A stretch of 64,000 nt of DNA from Paracoccaceae bacterium (GCA_021647745.1 JAKIUB010000003.1:1-64000); one strand, 5' to 3'; counted from the first letter of the stretch, positions 17,700-26,745 are shown. Program-made: numbers and translations. The notes: generated by a model from the letters alone, not told the origin.

Positions 17700-18599
17700 T
17701 CAGCCAAATTCCACCACAACCGCGCCCAGCGCAATAATCGCCATCAAGACCCCGCGCACCGGCCCGACGGTTTCACGCAGAAAAAACCAGCCGATCAGCG
17801 CCGCAAACACGGTAGAGGTCTCGCGCAGCACCGCCGCCTCTCCGACCTTGTCGAGCCTCGTGGCCAGCATGACAGAGCCAAAGCTGACAATCCCGATCAT
17901 TCCGCCAATAGCACCGCGCAGCATCAGGGGGGTCAGGGCGGGTTTTATTTCCATACGCTGATAAAACCCTATGGAAATAAACGGAAAAACCAATCCGTCA
18001 ATAAAGAAAAACCACGCCAGAAAGGTCAGCGGATCAGCGGTAGCACGAATGCCGTAAGCATCATAAGTGGTGTAGAGCGCCACAAAAAGCCCGGTAATAA
18101 AGGCCAACCCGAGCGCCTGCCAGAGCTGGCGGCGGTCTACCGTTGTGCGGCGCAAATTATACCCCGCAAGGCCAAAAATAGCCCCCGCCAGCAGCAACAC
18201 CCCCAGCCATTGTACCAGCGAAAACTGCTCGCCAAAGACATAACCGGCAGCGATCACCGTCACCACCGGTCCCGTGCCGCGCACCACGGGATAGACTACC
18301 GTATAAGCCCCCCGCGCATAAGCCATGGCCTGAAACAGCTTATAACCAAGATGGATAACGATAACGCCGCCAAAAATAGGCCACATATGCGGTTCGGGCC
18401 AAGGTACAACAAATAGCGCAAACGGCGCGGCCATCGCCGCATATGAAAAATCCATCGCACCGCGCATCAACCACGGGTCAAACCGGCCCTTTTGCAACGC
18501 CCCAAATATGGCATGTGAAAGTGCCGCCAACAGCGCCAACCCGACCGCAAGCCAGCTACCGGCCTCGGTGCCCTCCAGCCCGACCAGCCATGCGCTCAC
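17700..18599 (-). CDS. EamA/DMT-family transporter
   Basis: 299 residues with about ten hydrophobic helices in two EamA-type halves (about 13-140 and 155-295). The substrate is unknown; such proteins export amino acids, nucleosides or other metabolites. The start overlaps the ftsY stop by 4 bases (ATGA), so it is co-translated with ftsY. Confidence 0.85.
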   Translation of the reverse strand: MSAWLVGLEGTEAGSWLAVGLALLAALSHAIFGALQKGRFDPWLMRGAMDFSYAAMAAPFALFVVPWPEPHMWPIFGGVIVIHLGYKLFQAMAYARGAYTVVYPVVRGTGPVVTVIAAGYVFGEQFSLVQWLGVLLLAGAIFGLAGYNLRRTTVDRRQLWQALGLAFITGLFVALYTTYDAYGIRATADPLTFLAWFFFIDGLVFPFISIGFYQRMEIKPALTPLMLRGAIGGMIGIVSFGSVMLATRLDKVGEAAVLRETSTVFAALIGWFFLRETVGPVRGVLMAIIALGAVVVEFG

Positions 18600-19561
18600 T
18601 CAACCCCCGCAAGCGCATTGGCAAACTCGACCGGGTCAAACGGCGAAAGGTCATCTATAGCTTCCCCCACTCCGATCGCATGGATCGGCAAGCCGAACCT
18701 ATCCGCCAGAGCCACCAGCACCCCGCCCTTGGCGGTGCCGTCAAGCTTGGTCATCACCAGCCCGCTGACATCGGCTATTTTAGTAAATACCTCCACTTGG
18801 TTAAGCGCATTCTGGCCGGTCGTGGCATCCAGCACCAACAAGGTATTATGCGGCGCTTCAGGGTCTTTTTTGCGAATAACCCGCACGATTTTAGCCAGCT
18901 CTTCCATCAGGTCAGCCCGATTTTGCAGCCGCCCCGCAGTGTCGATCAGCAGCATGTCCGCCCCGCTCTCCTCGGCCTTGCCCATGGCCTCAAAGGCCAA
19001 TGACGCCGGGTCAGAGCCTTCAGGCGCGGTCAACACCGGCACCCCCGCGCGCTCGCCCCACACCTGCAATTGCTCCACCGCCGCGGCCCGAAAAGTATCC
19101 CCCGCCGCGATCACCACCGACTTGCCCGCGCCCTTGAGCTGGCTGGCCAGCTTGCCAATTGTGGTGGTTTTTCCAGAGCCGTTAACCCCGACCACCAGCA
19201 CCACCTGCGGGCGTTTTTTATAGATCGGCAGCGGCCGCGCCACCGGCTCGAGTATCGCCGCGCATTCCGCCGCCAATAGCCGCTTGATCTCGGCTGCCCC
19301 GAGCTTCTTGCCAAAGCGTCCCTCAGCCATATTGGCCGATACCTTCAGCGCTGTTTCCACGCCCATATCCGCCGAAATCAGCAGCTCTTCGAGGCTTTCG
19401 AGCATCGCGTCATCCAGCACCCGCTTAGGTCCGTCAGCGCCAAGCACCCGCGCAATCAGCCCCGGCTTTGGCGCTTCGGGTTCCACCAGTGCCTGCACCC
19501 CATCCTCGATTTTCGCCGAAGATTTCGTCAGCCGCTTCTTAAGTTTAGAGAAAAAAGACAT
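18596..19561 (-). CDS. ftsY: Signal recognition particle receptor FtsY
   Basis: 321 residues from the ATG at 19561, with AGGAG upstream; the longer frame to 19660 has no signal. NG GTPase: GVNGSGKTTTIGKL (G1), DTFRAAA, LLIDTAGRLQN (G3), MTKLDGTAKGG (G4). It docks ribosome-SRP complexes at the membrane. The acidic A domain is very short, as in many alphaproteobacteria. Confidence 0.96.
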   Translation of the reverse strand: MSFFSKLKKRLTKSSAKIEDGVQALVEPEAPKPGLIARVLGADGPKRVLDDAMLESLEELLISADMGVETALKVSANMAEGRFGKKLGAAEIKRLLAAECAAILEPVARPLPIYKKRPQVVLVVGVNGSGKTTTIGKLASQLKGAGKSVVIAAGDTFRAAAVEQLQVWGERAGVPVLTAPEGSDPASLAFEAMGKAEESGADMLLIDTAGRLQNRADLMEELAKIVRVIRKKDPEAPHNTLLVLDATTGQNALNQVEVFTKIADVSGLVMTKLDGTAKGGVLVALADRFGLPIHAIGVGEAIDDLSPFDPVEFANALAGVE

Positions 19562-19696
19562 AAGAACTCCTATCCGCCTATCCTTAATATGCCCGCGTCG
19601 CCATGAAAAGCACACAACTTCTTTTCTGCTCAAATACTCTGGGAGAATTGGCGCAGCCAAGGGGGCAAAGCCCCAATATTTCCTCCGGCAAAGCCC

Positions 19697-21376
19697 CTAT
19701 ACCCTATCGGGAAAATACCGCAACATCGTTAATATCGGATTCGGCGCCGCCTGCCCCAAGCCACAAATAGAAGTCTCCACCATCGCCTCGCACAGCTCCT
19801 CCAGCAAGCCTTTATCCCAGTCGCGCTCCATCAGCTTCACGGCTTTTTCACAACCCACCCGGCACGGGGTACATTGCCCGCAGCTTTCATCGGCAAAAAA
19901 CCGTAGCATGTTAAGCGCCGCCGCCCGCAGATCATCCTTGTCCGACAGCACCACCACCGCCGCCGAGCCGATAAAACTGCCATACTCCTGCAAAGTATCA
20001 AAATCGAGCGGCACCTCGTCAAGCCGCGCCGGCAATATCCCCGAAGAAGGGCCACCGGGCTGATAGGCTACAAATTCATGCCCGTCCGCCATACCGCCAC
20101 ACGCGTCGATAATATCGACAATCGTCGACCCTGCCGGCAAAAGCTGCACCCCCGGAAACCGCACCCGGCCGGAAACCGAATAGTTCCGCAGCCCGACCCT
20201 GCCGTTTTTCTTATGACTTGAAAATATTTCCGGCCCGCCACGGCATATTTTGCTGACCCAGTGCAGGGTTTCCACATTATGCACCAATGTTGGCTGCCCG
20301 AATATCCCCGCCTGTGCCACATAGGGCGGGCGCAGGCGAGGTAGCCCGCGCTTGCCTTCGATGCTTTCGATCATCGCGCTTTCCTCGCCACAAATATACG
20401 CCCCCGCCCCGCGCCGCAGCTCGACAAAACCAGCTTCGAGCAGCCCTGCCCTTTCCAGCTCGGCCAGCTCGGCCAGCAATATTTCCCTGATCTCGGGGTA
20501 TTCATCGCGCAAATAGATATAAACCCTTTCCGCCTCCACCGCCCAAGCGGCAATCAGCATGCCCTCAAGCATGGCGTGGGGGTCGCGCTCCAGTGTGTAG
20601 CGGTCTTTAAATGTGCCCGGCTCGCCCTCGTCGGCATTGACAGCCATCAACCGTGGCCCGGCCTCGGCCCGCACAAAGCTCCACTTTTTTCCTGCCGGAA
20701 AGCCTGCCCCCCCCATGCCGCGCAGCCCCGACCGGTTGATCATTTCCTCAACCTCGCCGGAGGTTTTCTCGCCGCCACGCAAGGTTTCCAACACGCGGTA
20801 GCCACCATCATCGCGATAGGTTTCATAACCCTCGTAATCAGGGAGCATCAGCGGTAACGCGCGATTTTCGATCGCGTCTTTTACCCGCACCACCGTGGCC
20901 GAAACCACATGATGATGCCCGACCGCCACCACCGGTGCCTCGGCGCAGCGCCCCATGCAAGGCGCGCGGTGCACCCGCAGATCAGGGTGGCGGATCTCCA
21001 GTTCTGTGAATAACCCGTCCGCCCCCTCCATCTCACAAGAAAGTGACCCGCACACCCGCAAGGTCAGGGGCGGCGGGGTTTCGCCCTGACGCAACAGGTC
21101 AAAATGCGCATAAAAGCTGGCGACCTCGAAAATTTCGGCCTGCGCCAACCCGGTGATTTCGGCCAACGCCCTGATATGGGGCGCACTCAACCCGCCATAT
21201 TCATCCTGTATCAAATGCAGATATTCAATCAGTAAATCCCGCTTAACGGGCTGATTTTCAAGCAGGTTTTTTATTTCTGCCAGCGCAGCATCCTCCAGCG
21301 CCCGCCCTTTTGGATGCGCCCGCCCCTTGCCCTTGCCTGTTTTTTGCCTGCCGCTCTTTGCGTCAATATTATCCAT
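19697..21376 (-). CDS. NuoE-NuoF fusion, NADH-binding diaphorase subunit (FdsGB-like)
   Basis: 559 residues from the ATG at 21376, preceded by GGAGG. The NuoE-like part holds four [2Fe-2S] cysteines (CGSLSC and CMGRC). The NuoF-like part has the FMN loop SGLRGMGGAGFPAG, the NADH loop NADEGEPGTFKD and a [4Fe-4S] site (CGQCTPCRVGC plus ICGLG). This is the electron-transfer module of NAD-dependent formate dehydrogenases and bidirectional hydrogenases. No catalytic subunit, fdhD or delta subunit is next to it: ftsY is downstream and a divergent secreted protein upstream. The partner is therefore unknown. Confidence 0.88.
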   Translation of the reverse strand: MDNIDAKSGRQKTGKGKGRAHPKGRALEDAALAEIKNLLENQPVKRDLLIEYLHLIQDEYGGLSAPHIRALAEITGLAQAEIFEVASFYAHFDLLRQGETPPPLTLRVCGSLSCEMEGADGLFTELEIRHPDLRVHRAPCMGRCAEAPVVAVGHHHVVSATVVRVKDAIENRALPLMLPDYEGYETYRDDGGYRVLETLRGGEKTSGEVEEMINRSGLRGMGGAGFPAGKKWSFVRAEAGPRLMAVNADEGEPGTFKDRYTLERDPHAMLEGMLIAAWAVEAERVYIYLRDEYPEIREILLAELAELERAGLLEAGFVELRRGAGAYICGEESAMIESIEGKRGLPRLRPPYVAQAGIFGQPTLVHNVETLHWVSKICRGGPEIFSSHKKNGRVGLRNYSVSGRVRFPGVQLLPAGSTIVDIIDACGGMADGHEFVAYQPGGPSSGILPARLDEVPLDFDTLQEYGSFIGSAAVVVLSDKDDLRAAALNMLRFFADESCGQCTPCRVGCEKAVKLMERDWDKGLLEELCEAMVETSICGLGQAAPNPILTMLRYFPDRV

Positions 21377-21538
21377 ACCCAGCCTCCGAGAAATCAGGCC
21401 AAGCATAGAGTTCTTCCTCTCCGGCCCCAAGCGGAAATACGCCCTTTCCCACTAATATTCCATCTCTTTTAAAGCCAATGCTTGCCAAAACCCCCAAGAA
21501 CTTGCTGAAATGGCCCATACAATAGGAGTTTGATTCTT

Positions 21539-22018
21539 ATGATCCGATTTATTCTTGCCCTCGGCCTTCTCGCCAGCCCGGCTATAGCGCAAGACAGCGC
21601 CGAAACCCTCGCCAAAAAAATGCGCACAGGCACCCCCATGACCGCTGCCGATTTTCGCGCCATGGCCGAGGGAAACACCATCACCTACAATAATCGGGGG
21701 GACGATATTTACCGCGAATATTACCGCCCCGACACCAACCGCGTGGTGATAGAATGGACAACCCCCAGCGCCGACGGCCAGATCAATTGCGATGTCGGCA
21801 CATGGCGGGCCGAGGAAGAGATGATCTGCTTTGACTGGACCCGCAGTGGCTCGGTCTGCTCGGTCTGGGTTGATTTTCAGGGCGAGTATATTTCCGAGCT
21901 GGTAGTAGACGGTCAGCGGCGTGGCAATATCGAGGTGATTTCAGACATCAGCCAAACCCCACTTTACTGCGAGCTCGGGCTTGTTACGATCATGCCTGTC
22001 CCGGATATAACGGGATGA
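21539..22018 (+). CDS. Small secreted cysteine-containing protein, paralogue 1 of 3
   Basis: 159 residues from the ATG at 21539 with AGGAG at 21524-21528. A clear signal peptide (MIRFILALGLLASPAIA, cleavage after AIA) precedes a mature domain with INCDVGTWRAEEEMICFDW and VCSVW. The pattern C..G.W......CF.W.....C is shared with the next two genes. Possibly DUF995-like; not verified. Its stop overlaps the ATG that should start paralogue 2. Confidence 0.82.
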   Translation: MIRFILALGLLASPAIAQDSAETLAKKMRTGTPMTAADFRAMAEGNTITYNNRGDDIYREYYRPDTNRVVIEWTTPSADGQINCDVGTWRAEEEMICFDWTRSGSVCSVWVDFQGEYISELVVDGQRRGNIEVISDISQTPLYCELGLVTIMPVPDITG

Positions 22019-22046
22019 GCCTGCTTGGCAAAATAACCGCCACTTT

Positions 22047-22436
22047 TTGCTGCTGGCCCCGCTCGCGGCACATGCCCAGAGCCTGCAAGAGAGGCTGGCG
22101 GCTGTGCCTGATATTCCGGTCGCGGAGTGGCGTGCCATGACCGTCGGAAGAAGCGTGGTTTATGGTGTGGAGGGTGTGGTGCTCGGCCGCGAGGCCTATC
22201 GCAAAAACAGCAACAAGCTCATTCTTCGGCTGAGCGGTGGCCGCTGCATTTCCGGCAAATGGTTTATGGAACAAACCACCTATTGCTTTAACTGGGAGGG
22301 CGCGCCACCCAGCTGCTCTCGCTACAAGATGCTCGATGGCAGAATCTATGCCGTTGCGGTCGAAAACGGCGTTGAAACCGGCTATATACGGACAGTGGTG
22401 GAAATCAGTAACGAGCCGATGACTTGCAACCCCTAA
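22047..22436 (+). CDS. Small secreted cysteine-containing protein, paralogue 2, probable frameshift in signal peptide
   Basis: The intact frame gives 129 residues from a TTG at 22047 without a ribosome site, and opens inside a signal peptide (LLAPLAAHAQS). The natural start is the ATG at 22015, in ATGA overlap with paralogue 1, but that frame (MSLLGKITATF...) shifts at a run of five T (22044-22048) and stops after about 40 codons. One extra T would join the parts into an ideal signal peptide. The mature part shows CISGKWFMEQTTYCFNW and SCSRY, matching its neighbours. It may be a recent pseudogene, a phase-variable gene or a sequencing error. Confidence 0.65.
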   Translation: MLLAPLAAHAQSLQERLAAVPDIPVAEWRAMTVGRSVVYGVEGVVLGREAYRKNSNKLILRLSGGRCISGKWFMEQTTYCFNWEGAPPSCSRYKMLDGRIYAVAVENGVETGYIRTVVEISNEPMTCNP

Positions 22437-22462
22437 ATGCCGAGCACACTGGAGGCACAACC

Positions 22463-22942
22463 ATGCCCATGAAAAATTTTGCGGAAAATTTTGCGAAAAA
22501 CTCAGTAAAACCCTCTGTGAAACCCTTTGTGAAAAAACTCGTCTTCCTTATGGCCTTCTGGGCCGGTGCCACACAGGCTCAAGTGATACTCAACGCCGAA
22601 GATTTTGACACCCTTTCCCAAGGGACAACGATGTATTTTTCTGAAAATGGCCGGTTTTACGGTGCCGAACAGTTTTTGCCGGACCGCCGCTCGGTCTGGC
22701 GCGCCGAAGATGGCAGCTGTGTCAACGGAAAGTGGTATCAGCTCGATCGCGATATCTGCTTTCTCTATGATAATGAAGATAGCCCCCATTGTTGGGAGAT
22801 CACCACCAGCGCTGACGGGCTAACGGTCACCAGCACTACAGAAAATCCGAGCGCAACCCCCGGCGTGCCGCCACTGGTATTGAAGCTTTCCGGGCAGGAC
22901 CGCAAGCCTATCCTGTGCACGGGGCCTAGATTCGGGGTTTAG
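22463..22942 (+). CDS. Small secreted cysteine-containing protein, paralogue 3 of 3
   Basis: 159 residues from the ATG at 22463 with GGAGG at 22451-22455; a second ATG is at 22469. The signal peptide has an unusually long charged n-region made of six 4-residue repeats (KNFA ENFA KNSV KPSV KPFV KKLV) before FLMAFWAGATQAQ. The mature domain has SCVNGKWYQLDRDICFLYD and HCWEI, the same cysteine layout as paralogues 1 and 2. Its stop overlaps the convergent xseA end by 4 bases. Confidence 0.8.
   Translation: MPMKNFAENFAKNSVKPSVKPFVKKLVFLMAFWAGATQAQVILNAEDFDTLSQGTTMYFSENGRFYGAEQFLPDRRSVWRAEDGSCVNGKWYQLDRDICFLYDNEDSPHCWEITTSADGLTVTSTTENPSATPGVPPLVLKLSGQDRKPILCTGPRFGV
22472..22543 (+). repeat. Six 12-nt tandem units in a signal-peptide coding region
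   Basis: Codon-phased 12-nt units encode KNFA, ENFA, KNSV, KPSV, KPFV and KKLV. The first two differ by one base; later units are diverged. The array lengthens the positively charged n-region of paralogue 3. Confidence 0.8.
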
Positions 22943-24507
22943 AAAAACGACCCCTGCCCGCCCGGCCCTTGCGCCCCGCCCCCGTTTTCATCAGCCCCCT
23001 TTCGGGGCTTTCTTTTCGGGTTTTTTCCAGTGGAGGCTTTGCCAATGGCAAGTTTGCCGTCAGAAAATTCTATCTCGAGCGCGTCTGCCTTTTGGGCCGC
23101 GATCCGGCCGGTCACCACCTTCCCGTCACCGCGCACCACCGCATAGCCGCGCGCGAGGGTGTTTTTATAGCCCAGCCCGCGATGCATCCGCACCAGCCCG
23201 TCAAGCCGTTGGCGCCATGCACCGGCCTGTTGTGCCGCCACCGCGGCAAAGCGCAGAGAGACCGCCTGACGTCTTTGGCCAAGGTGGCCGATCTCGCGTT
23301 GCAGCAGCGCCGGCCTTGGCCTGACACGCGCGAGCAACAGGCGCTTTTGTTTTGCCAGCCCCGACAAGGCGCGGGGCAAACGCGGCCCCAGCCGCTCCAG
23401 CCGCGCCCGCTTGTTTTGCACATCGCGCGCCAGCATCACCGGATGCAGCGCCAGACGCGACAATTGCAGGTGCTTTTTGCGCACATATCCAAGCAGTGCT
23501 GCGGGCAGGCGCAGCACCAGCCCGTCAAGCCGCTGACTGCGCTCGCCAAGGATGGTTTCGGGGCGCGGCAAAGCGCGGCCAAGGTCACGCAGGCGCTGGC
23601 CGCCGGATTGCAAGCGCCGCGCCATGGCCGTAACCCGCCTTGCCTCGTAAGCTGCAAGCGCCGCCAAAAGATCAGCCCGCACCGGCACCACCATTTCGGC
23701 TGCCGCCGAGGGAGTGGGGGCGCGTTGATCAGCCGCATAATCAACCAGCGTAGTATCGGTTTCATGGCCAATCGCCGTGATCACCGGAATGGTACTTTCG
23801 GCCACCGCCCGCACCACGACCTCCTCGTTAAAGCCCCAGAGATCCTCCAGCGAGCCACCGCCGCGCGCCACAATCAGCACATCGGGCCGTGGCAAAGCGC
23901 CGCCCGGGGTAAGCGCATTAAACCCCCTGATCGCCGCCGCTACCTCGGTGGCACATTTTTCGCCCTGCACCACGGCCGGCCAGATCAGAACCTTGCGCGG
24001 AAACCGCGCCCGCAGCCTATGCAAGATATCACGGATCACCGCCCCCGAGGGCGAGGTCACCACCCCGATCACCTCTGGCAGATAGGGCAGCGGCTGCTTG
24101 CGCCCCGCGTCAAAAAGCCCCTCGGCAGCCAGCGCGGCTTTGCGTTTTTCCAGCATCGCCATCAGCGCGCCAATACCCGCAGGCGCAATATGCTCGATCA
24201 CCAGCTGATAGCGGCTCTGGCCGGGAAATGTAGTGAGGCGACCAGTGGCGATCACTTCCATCCCCGCCTCGGGCGGATGGGCAAGCTTGCTCACCACCCC
24301 CTTCCAGATCACCGAAGCCAGCACAGCGCGGTCATCTTTCAGGTCAAGATATAGATGCCCCGAAGCGGGCCGCGATACCCGACCGACCTCGCCGCGCACC
24401 CGCACACGGCCAAACTCGCCCTCGACCACGCGCTTGACCGCCCCCGAAAGTTGCGACACCGAAAGCGCCGGTGCATTTCCCTCATCATCATCAAACATAT
24501 CCGACAT
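22939..24507 (-). CDS. xseA: Exodeoxyribonuclease VII large subunit
   Basis: 522 residues. An N-terminal OB-fold (about 15-110; GEVGRVSRPASGHLYLDLKD) is followed by the catalytic domain (GVVTSPSGAVIRDIL near 150, VARGGGSLEDLW near 215, ITAIGHETDTTLVDYAAD near 245) and a long helical region. It degrades single-stranded DNA together with XseB, which is not nearby. The C-terminus is a low-complexity Lys/Gly/Pro tail of about 40 residues that also encodes a terminator on the opposite strand. Confidence 0.94.
   Translation of the reverse strand: MSDMFDDDEGNAPALSVSQLSGAVKRVVEGEFGRVRVRGEVGRVSRPASGHLYLDLKDDRAVLASVIWKGVVSKLAHPPEAGMEVIATGRLTTFPGQSRYQLVIEHIAPAGIGALMAMLEKRKAALAAEGLFDAGRKQPLPYLPEVIGVVTSPSGAVIRDILHRLRARFPRKVLIWPAVVQGEKCATEVAAAIRGFNALTPGGALPRPDVLIVARGGGSLEDLWGFNEEVVVRAVAESTIPVITAIGHETDTTLVDYAADQRAPTPSAAAEMVVPVRADLLAALAAYEARRVTAMARRLQSGGQRLRDLGRALPRPETILGERSQRLDGLVLRLPAALLGYVRKKHLQLSRLALHPVMLARDVQNKRARLERLGPRLPRALSGLAKQKRLLLARVRPRPALLQREIGHLGQRRQAVSLRFAAVAAQQAGAWRQRLDGLVRMHRGLGYKNTLARGYAVVRGDGKVVTGRIAAQKADALEIEFSDGKLAIGKASTGKNPKRKPRKGADENGGGAQGPGGQGSFF
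22993..23016 (+). terminator. Intrinsic terminator for paralogue 3, inside xseA
   Basis: AGCCCC (22993-22998) and GGGGCT (23004-23009) pair with a 5-nt loop, followed by TTCTTTT. It lies 51 bases beyond the stop of the rightward gene but within the antisense of the xseA C-terminal codons. Confidence 0.7.
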
Positions 24508-24582
24508 ATTTGCCCACTTGTAACCCTATTCGCCCCATCCTAAAACGGCAGCAGGAAAAACCCAAGCGCATCGGAGCGAATT

Positions 24583-25827
24583 GTGAAAATTTTGATCCTT
24601 GGCGGCGGCGGGCGCGAACACGCACTGGCATGGGCGATCAACCAAAACCCGAAATGCAGCGAGCTGATCGCCGCGCCGGGCAATGCCGGTATCGCCGAAA
24701 TCGCCGAATGCGTAGCGCTGGAAATCGAGGACGGGGCTGCTGTCAGTGCTTTTGCGCTGGAAAACGCGGTAGACTTTGTGATCATCGGTCCCGAAGCGCC
24801 GCTGGTAGTCGGGGTTGCCGATGCGCTGCGCAGCGCCGGTATCCTCTGCTTTGGCCCGGGGGCCAAGGCCGCAGAGCTGGAGGCTTCAAAAAGTTTCACC
24901 AAGGAAATCTGCGTCATCTGCGATATCCCGACCGCAAAATCCGCTTTTTTCACCGACTTGCCCGCCGCCCGCGACCATGTGCAAAACCAGGGCGCACCGA
25001 TTGTGATCAAAGCAGACGGGCTAGCTGCCGGCAAAGGGGTGACCGTTGCCACCGATGAGGCCGAAGCGCTGGCCGCGCTTGACAGTATTTTTTCCAGCCA
25101 CGGCGCGGCAGTGCTGATCGAAGAGTTCATGGAGGGCGAGGAGGCCAGTTTTTTTGTGCTCTCGGACGGAAAATCTGCCCTGCCCATAGGCACAGCCCAA
25201 GACCACAAACGCGCCCATGATGGTGACCAAGGCCCCAATACCGGCGGCATGGGTGCTTATTCGCCCGCGCCTATAATGACAAAACAGGTGATCAAAAGGG
25301 CGATGGACAAGATCATCAACCCGACCCTTGCCGAGATGGCCCGGCGCGGCACCCCTTTTCAGGGCGTGCTGTTTGCCGGTTTGATGATCAAGGGCGGGCA
25401 GCCCCGGCTGGTGGAATACAATGTCCGCTTTGGCGACCCTGAAATACAGGCGATAGCCATGCGGCTGGGTGGGCAGATCCTTGATTTACTGCTGGCTTCG
25501 GCGGAGGGCACGCTTGATCAGGCGCAGGTCAACTGGGCAGATGACCACGCGCTGAGCATTATCATGGCCGCCAAGGGCTATCCCGCGACCTACGAAAAAG
25601 GCGAGGTGATCGATGGGCTGAAAATGCGCAGCCCGCAGGTCAAGGTCTTTCATGCCGGCACCGCGCGGGCGGGGGAGGATATTATCTCCGATGGCGGGCG
25701 GGTGCTGGCAATTACGGCCCGTGGCGAAACCCTGCAAGATGCCCGCGATCGTGCCTATGCTCGCCTAAAGCATCTAAACTGGCCCGGCGGCTTTGCCCGC
25801 ACCGATATCGGCTGGCGCGCGCTTTAG
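24583..25827 (+). CDS. purD: Phosphoribosylamine-glycine ligase
   Basis: 414 residues from a GTG at 24583 preceded by CGGAG. It joins glycine to phosphoribosylamine in purine synthesis. The N domain has ILGGGGREHALAWA; the ATP-grasp region has IKADGLAAGKGV near 145 and EYNVRFGDPE near 285. It starts divergently from xseA, and the 3' end directly abuts the convergent gene with no space. Confidence 0.95.
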   Translation: MKILILGGGGREHALAWAINQNPKCSELIAAPGNAGIAEIAECVALEIEDGAAVSAFALENAVDFVIIGPEAPLVVGVADALRSAGILCFGPGAKAAELEASKSFTKEICVICDIPTAKSAFFTDLPAARDHVQNQGAPIVIKADGLAAGKGVTVATDEAEALAALDSIFSSHGAAVLIEEFMEGEEASFFVLSDGKSALPIGTAQDHKRAHDGDQGPNTGGMGAYSPAPIMTKQVIKRAMDKIINPTLAEMARRGTPFQGVLFAGLMIKGGQPRLVEYNVRFGDPEIQAIAMRLGGQILDLLLASAEGTLDQAQVNWADDHALSIIMAAKGYPATYEKGEVIDGLKMRSPQVKVFHAGTARAGEDIISDGGRVLAITARGETLQDARDRAYARLKHLNWPGGFARTDIGWRAL

Positions 25828-26541
25828 CTAGCGACAGGCCAGCGCGCGCTCAAAGGCCGCAGACCCCGAAGTGGCCCCGATGGCCTGGCTGGTCAGCACG
25901 CCGTTGGCAACTCTGGTGCGCATGATCCTTTGCCAACCGGCATCTGCGGTAATGATCTCGTCTCCCTGACCACAATTGCGCACCCCGCCAGATATAAAAC
26001 CCTCTCCGATGCGGTGGTTGCTCAACCCGCCAACCGAGGCGGTCAACACCAGTGTCCGGCTCAGGTAATTGTATATTTTCAATGTCTTGCCCAAATGCGG
26101 AGTCTCGATATAGGCGATCTCTACCCTGCCATCGCCGTCAAAATCACCAACCCCGACAGGGGCAAGCCAGCGATAGCGCTGACCAATTGGCGGGGTCTGG
26201 GTTATCAGCCCGTCCGGCCCGTATATCGCCAATGAGGCACCCCGCTCCATATTGGTGCGCACCGTGATCACCTCGGGGCGGCCATCTCCGTCAAGATCAG
26301 CCAGCCGTGGGGCAATATCCTCGAACACATGCCCCACACCAACATCTATCACCACCCGCTGCCGCCCGGGGGATACCCGCAAGATCAGCTTGGTGTATTC
26401 GGTTTTATCGCCCAGTATGCCGTGATCATAGGCGCGGGTCGGGCCGGCATAGCGCGCTGATACAATCTCGTGCGGGGCTGTTTGCGCCGGCGCGATCTGG
26501 GGCAGCAGGGCCAATGCCGCAATGAAAGGAACTATCCGCAT
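25828..26541 (-). CDS. Secreted FG-GAP/VCBS repeat protein
   Basis: 237 residues with a signal peptide (IPFIAALALLPQIAPAQ type, cleavage near residue 20). Two calcium-binding-like repeats are visible: DLDGDGRPE (82-90) and DFDGDGRVE (133-141), each within a beta-propeller-type blade. Probably periplasmic. No partner is evident. Confidence 0.78.
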   Translation of the reverse strand: MRIVPFIAALALLPQIAPAQTAPHEIVSARYAGPTRAYDHGILGDKTEYTKLILRVSPGRQRVVIDVGVGHVFEDIAPRLADLDGDGRPEVITVRTNMERGASLAIYGPDGLITQTPPIGQRYRWLAPVGVGDFDGDGRVEIAYIETPHLGKTLKIYNYLSRTLVLTASVGGLSNHRIGEGFISGGVRNCGQGDEIITADAGWQRIMRTRVANGVLTSQAIGATSGSAAFERALACR

Positions 26542-26631
26542 TGGTTTCTCCTGAAATTTGGTGGAGTATAGCAGCTTTTTTGCCGGTTTTCGCCCCTGTC
26601 ACAAAATTTTGACAAGTGTGTCCGGGCGGCC

Positions 26632-26660
26632 TTGACCTCGCAGAGTTAGGCGCATAAATG
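26632..26660 (+). promoter_or_regulatory. Probable promoter of tRNA-Gln
   Basis: TTGACC at 26632-26637 is a near-consensus -35; a weak -10 (TAAATG, 26655-26660) lies 17 bases on. The tRNA begins 12 bases later, as expected for a tRNA promoter. Confidence 0.5.
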
Positions 26661-26671
26661 GCACAGACCGT

Positions 26672-26745
26672 TGGGGAATAGGTTAACGGTAGACCCACAG
26701 ACTCTGACTCTGTTAGTCCAGGTTCGAATCCTGGTTCCCCAGCCA
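26672..26745 (+). tRNA. tRNA-Gln (anticodon CTG)
   Basis: Cloverleaf read by eye: acceptor TGGGGAA pairs with TTCCCCA; anticodon stem ACAGA/TCTGT encloses loop CTCTGAC with anticodon CTG; T-arm is CCAGG TTCGAAT CCTGG; G discriminator and CCA are encoded. The U1-A72 pair is typical of tRNA-Gln. It reads CAG codons. Confidence 0.95.

Noticed and set aside
19662..19676. GGGGCAAAGCCCC hairpin between ftsY and the NuoEF gene
   Set aside because: The stem is short, the loop is small and there is no T-run on either strand.
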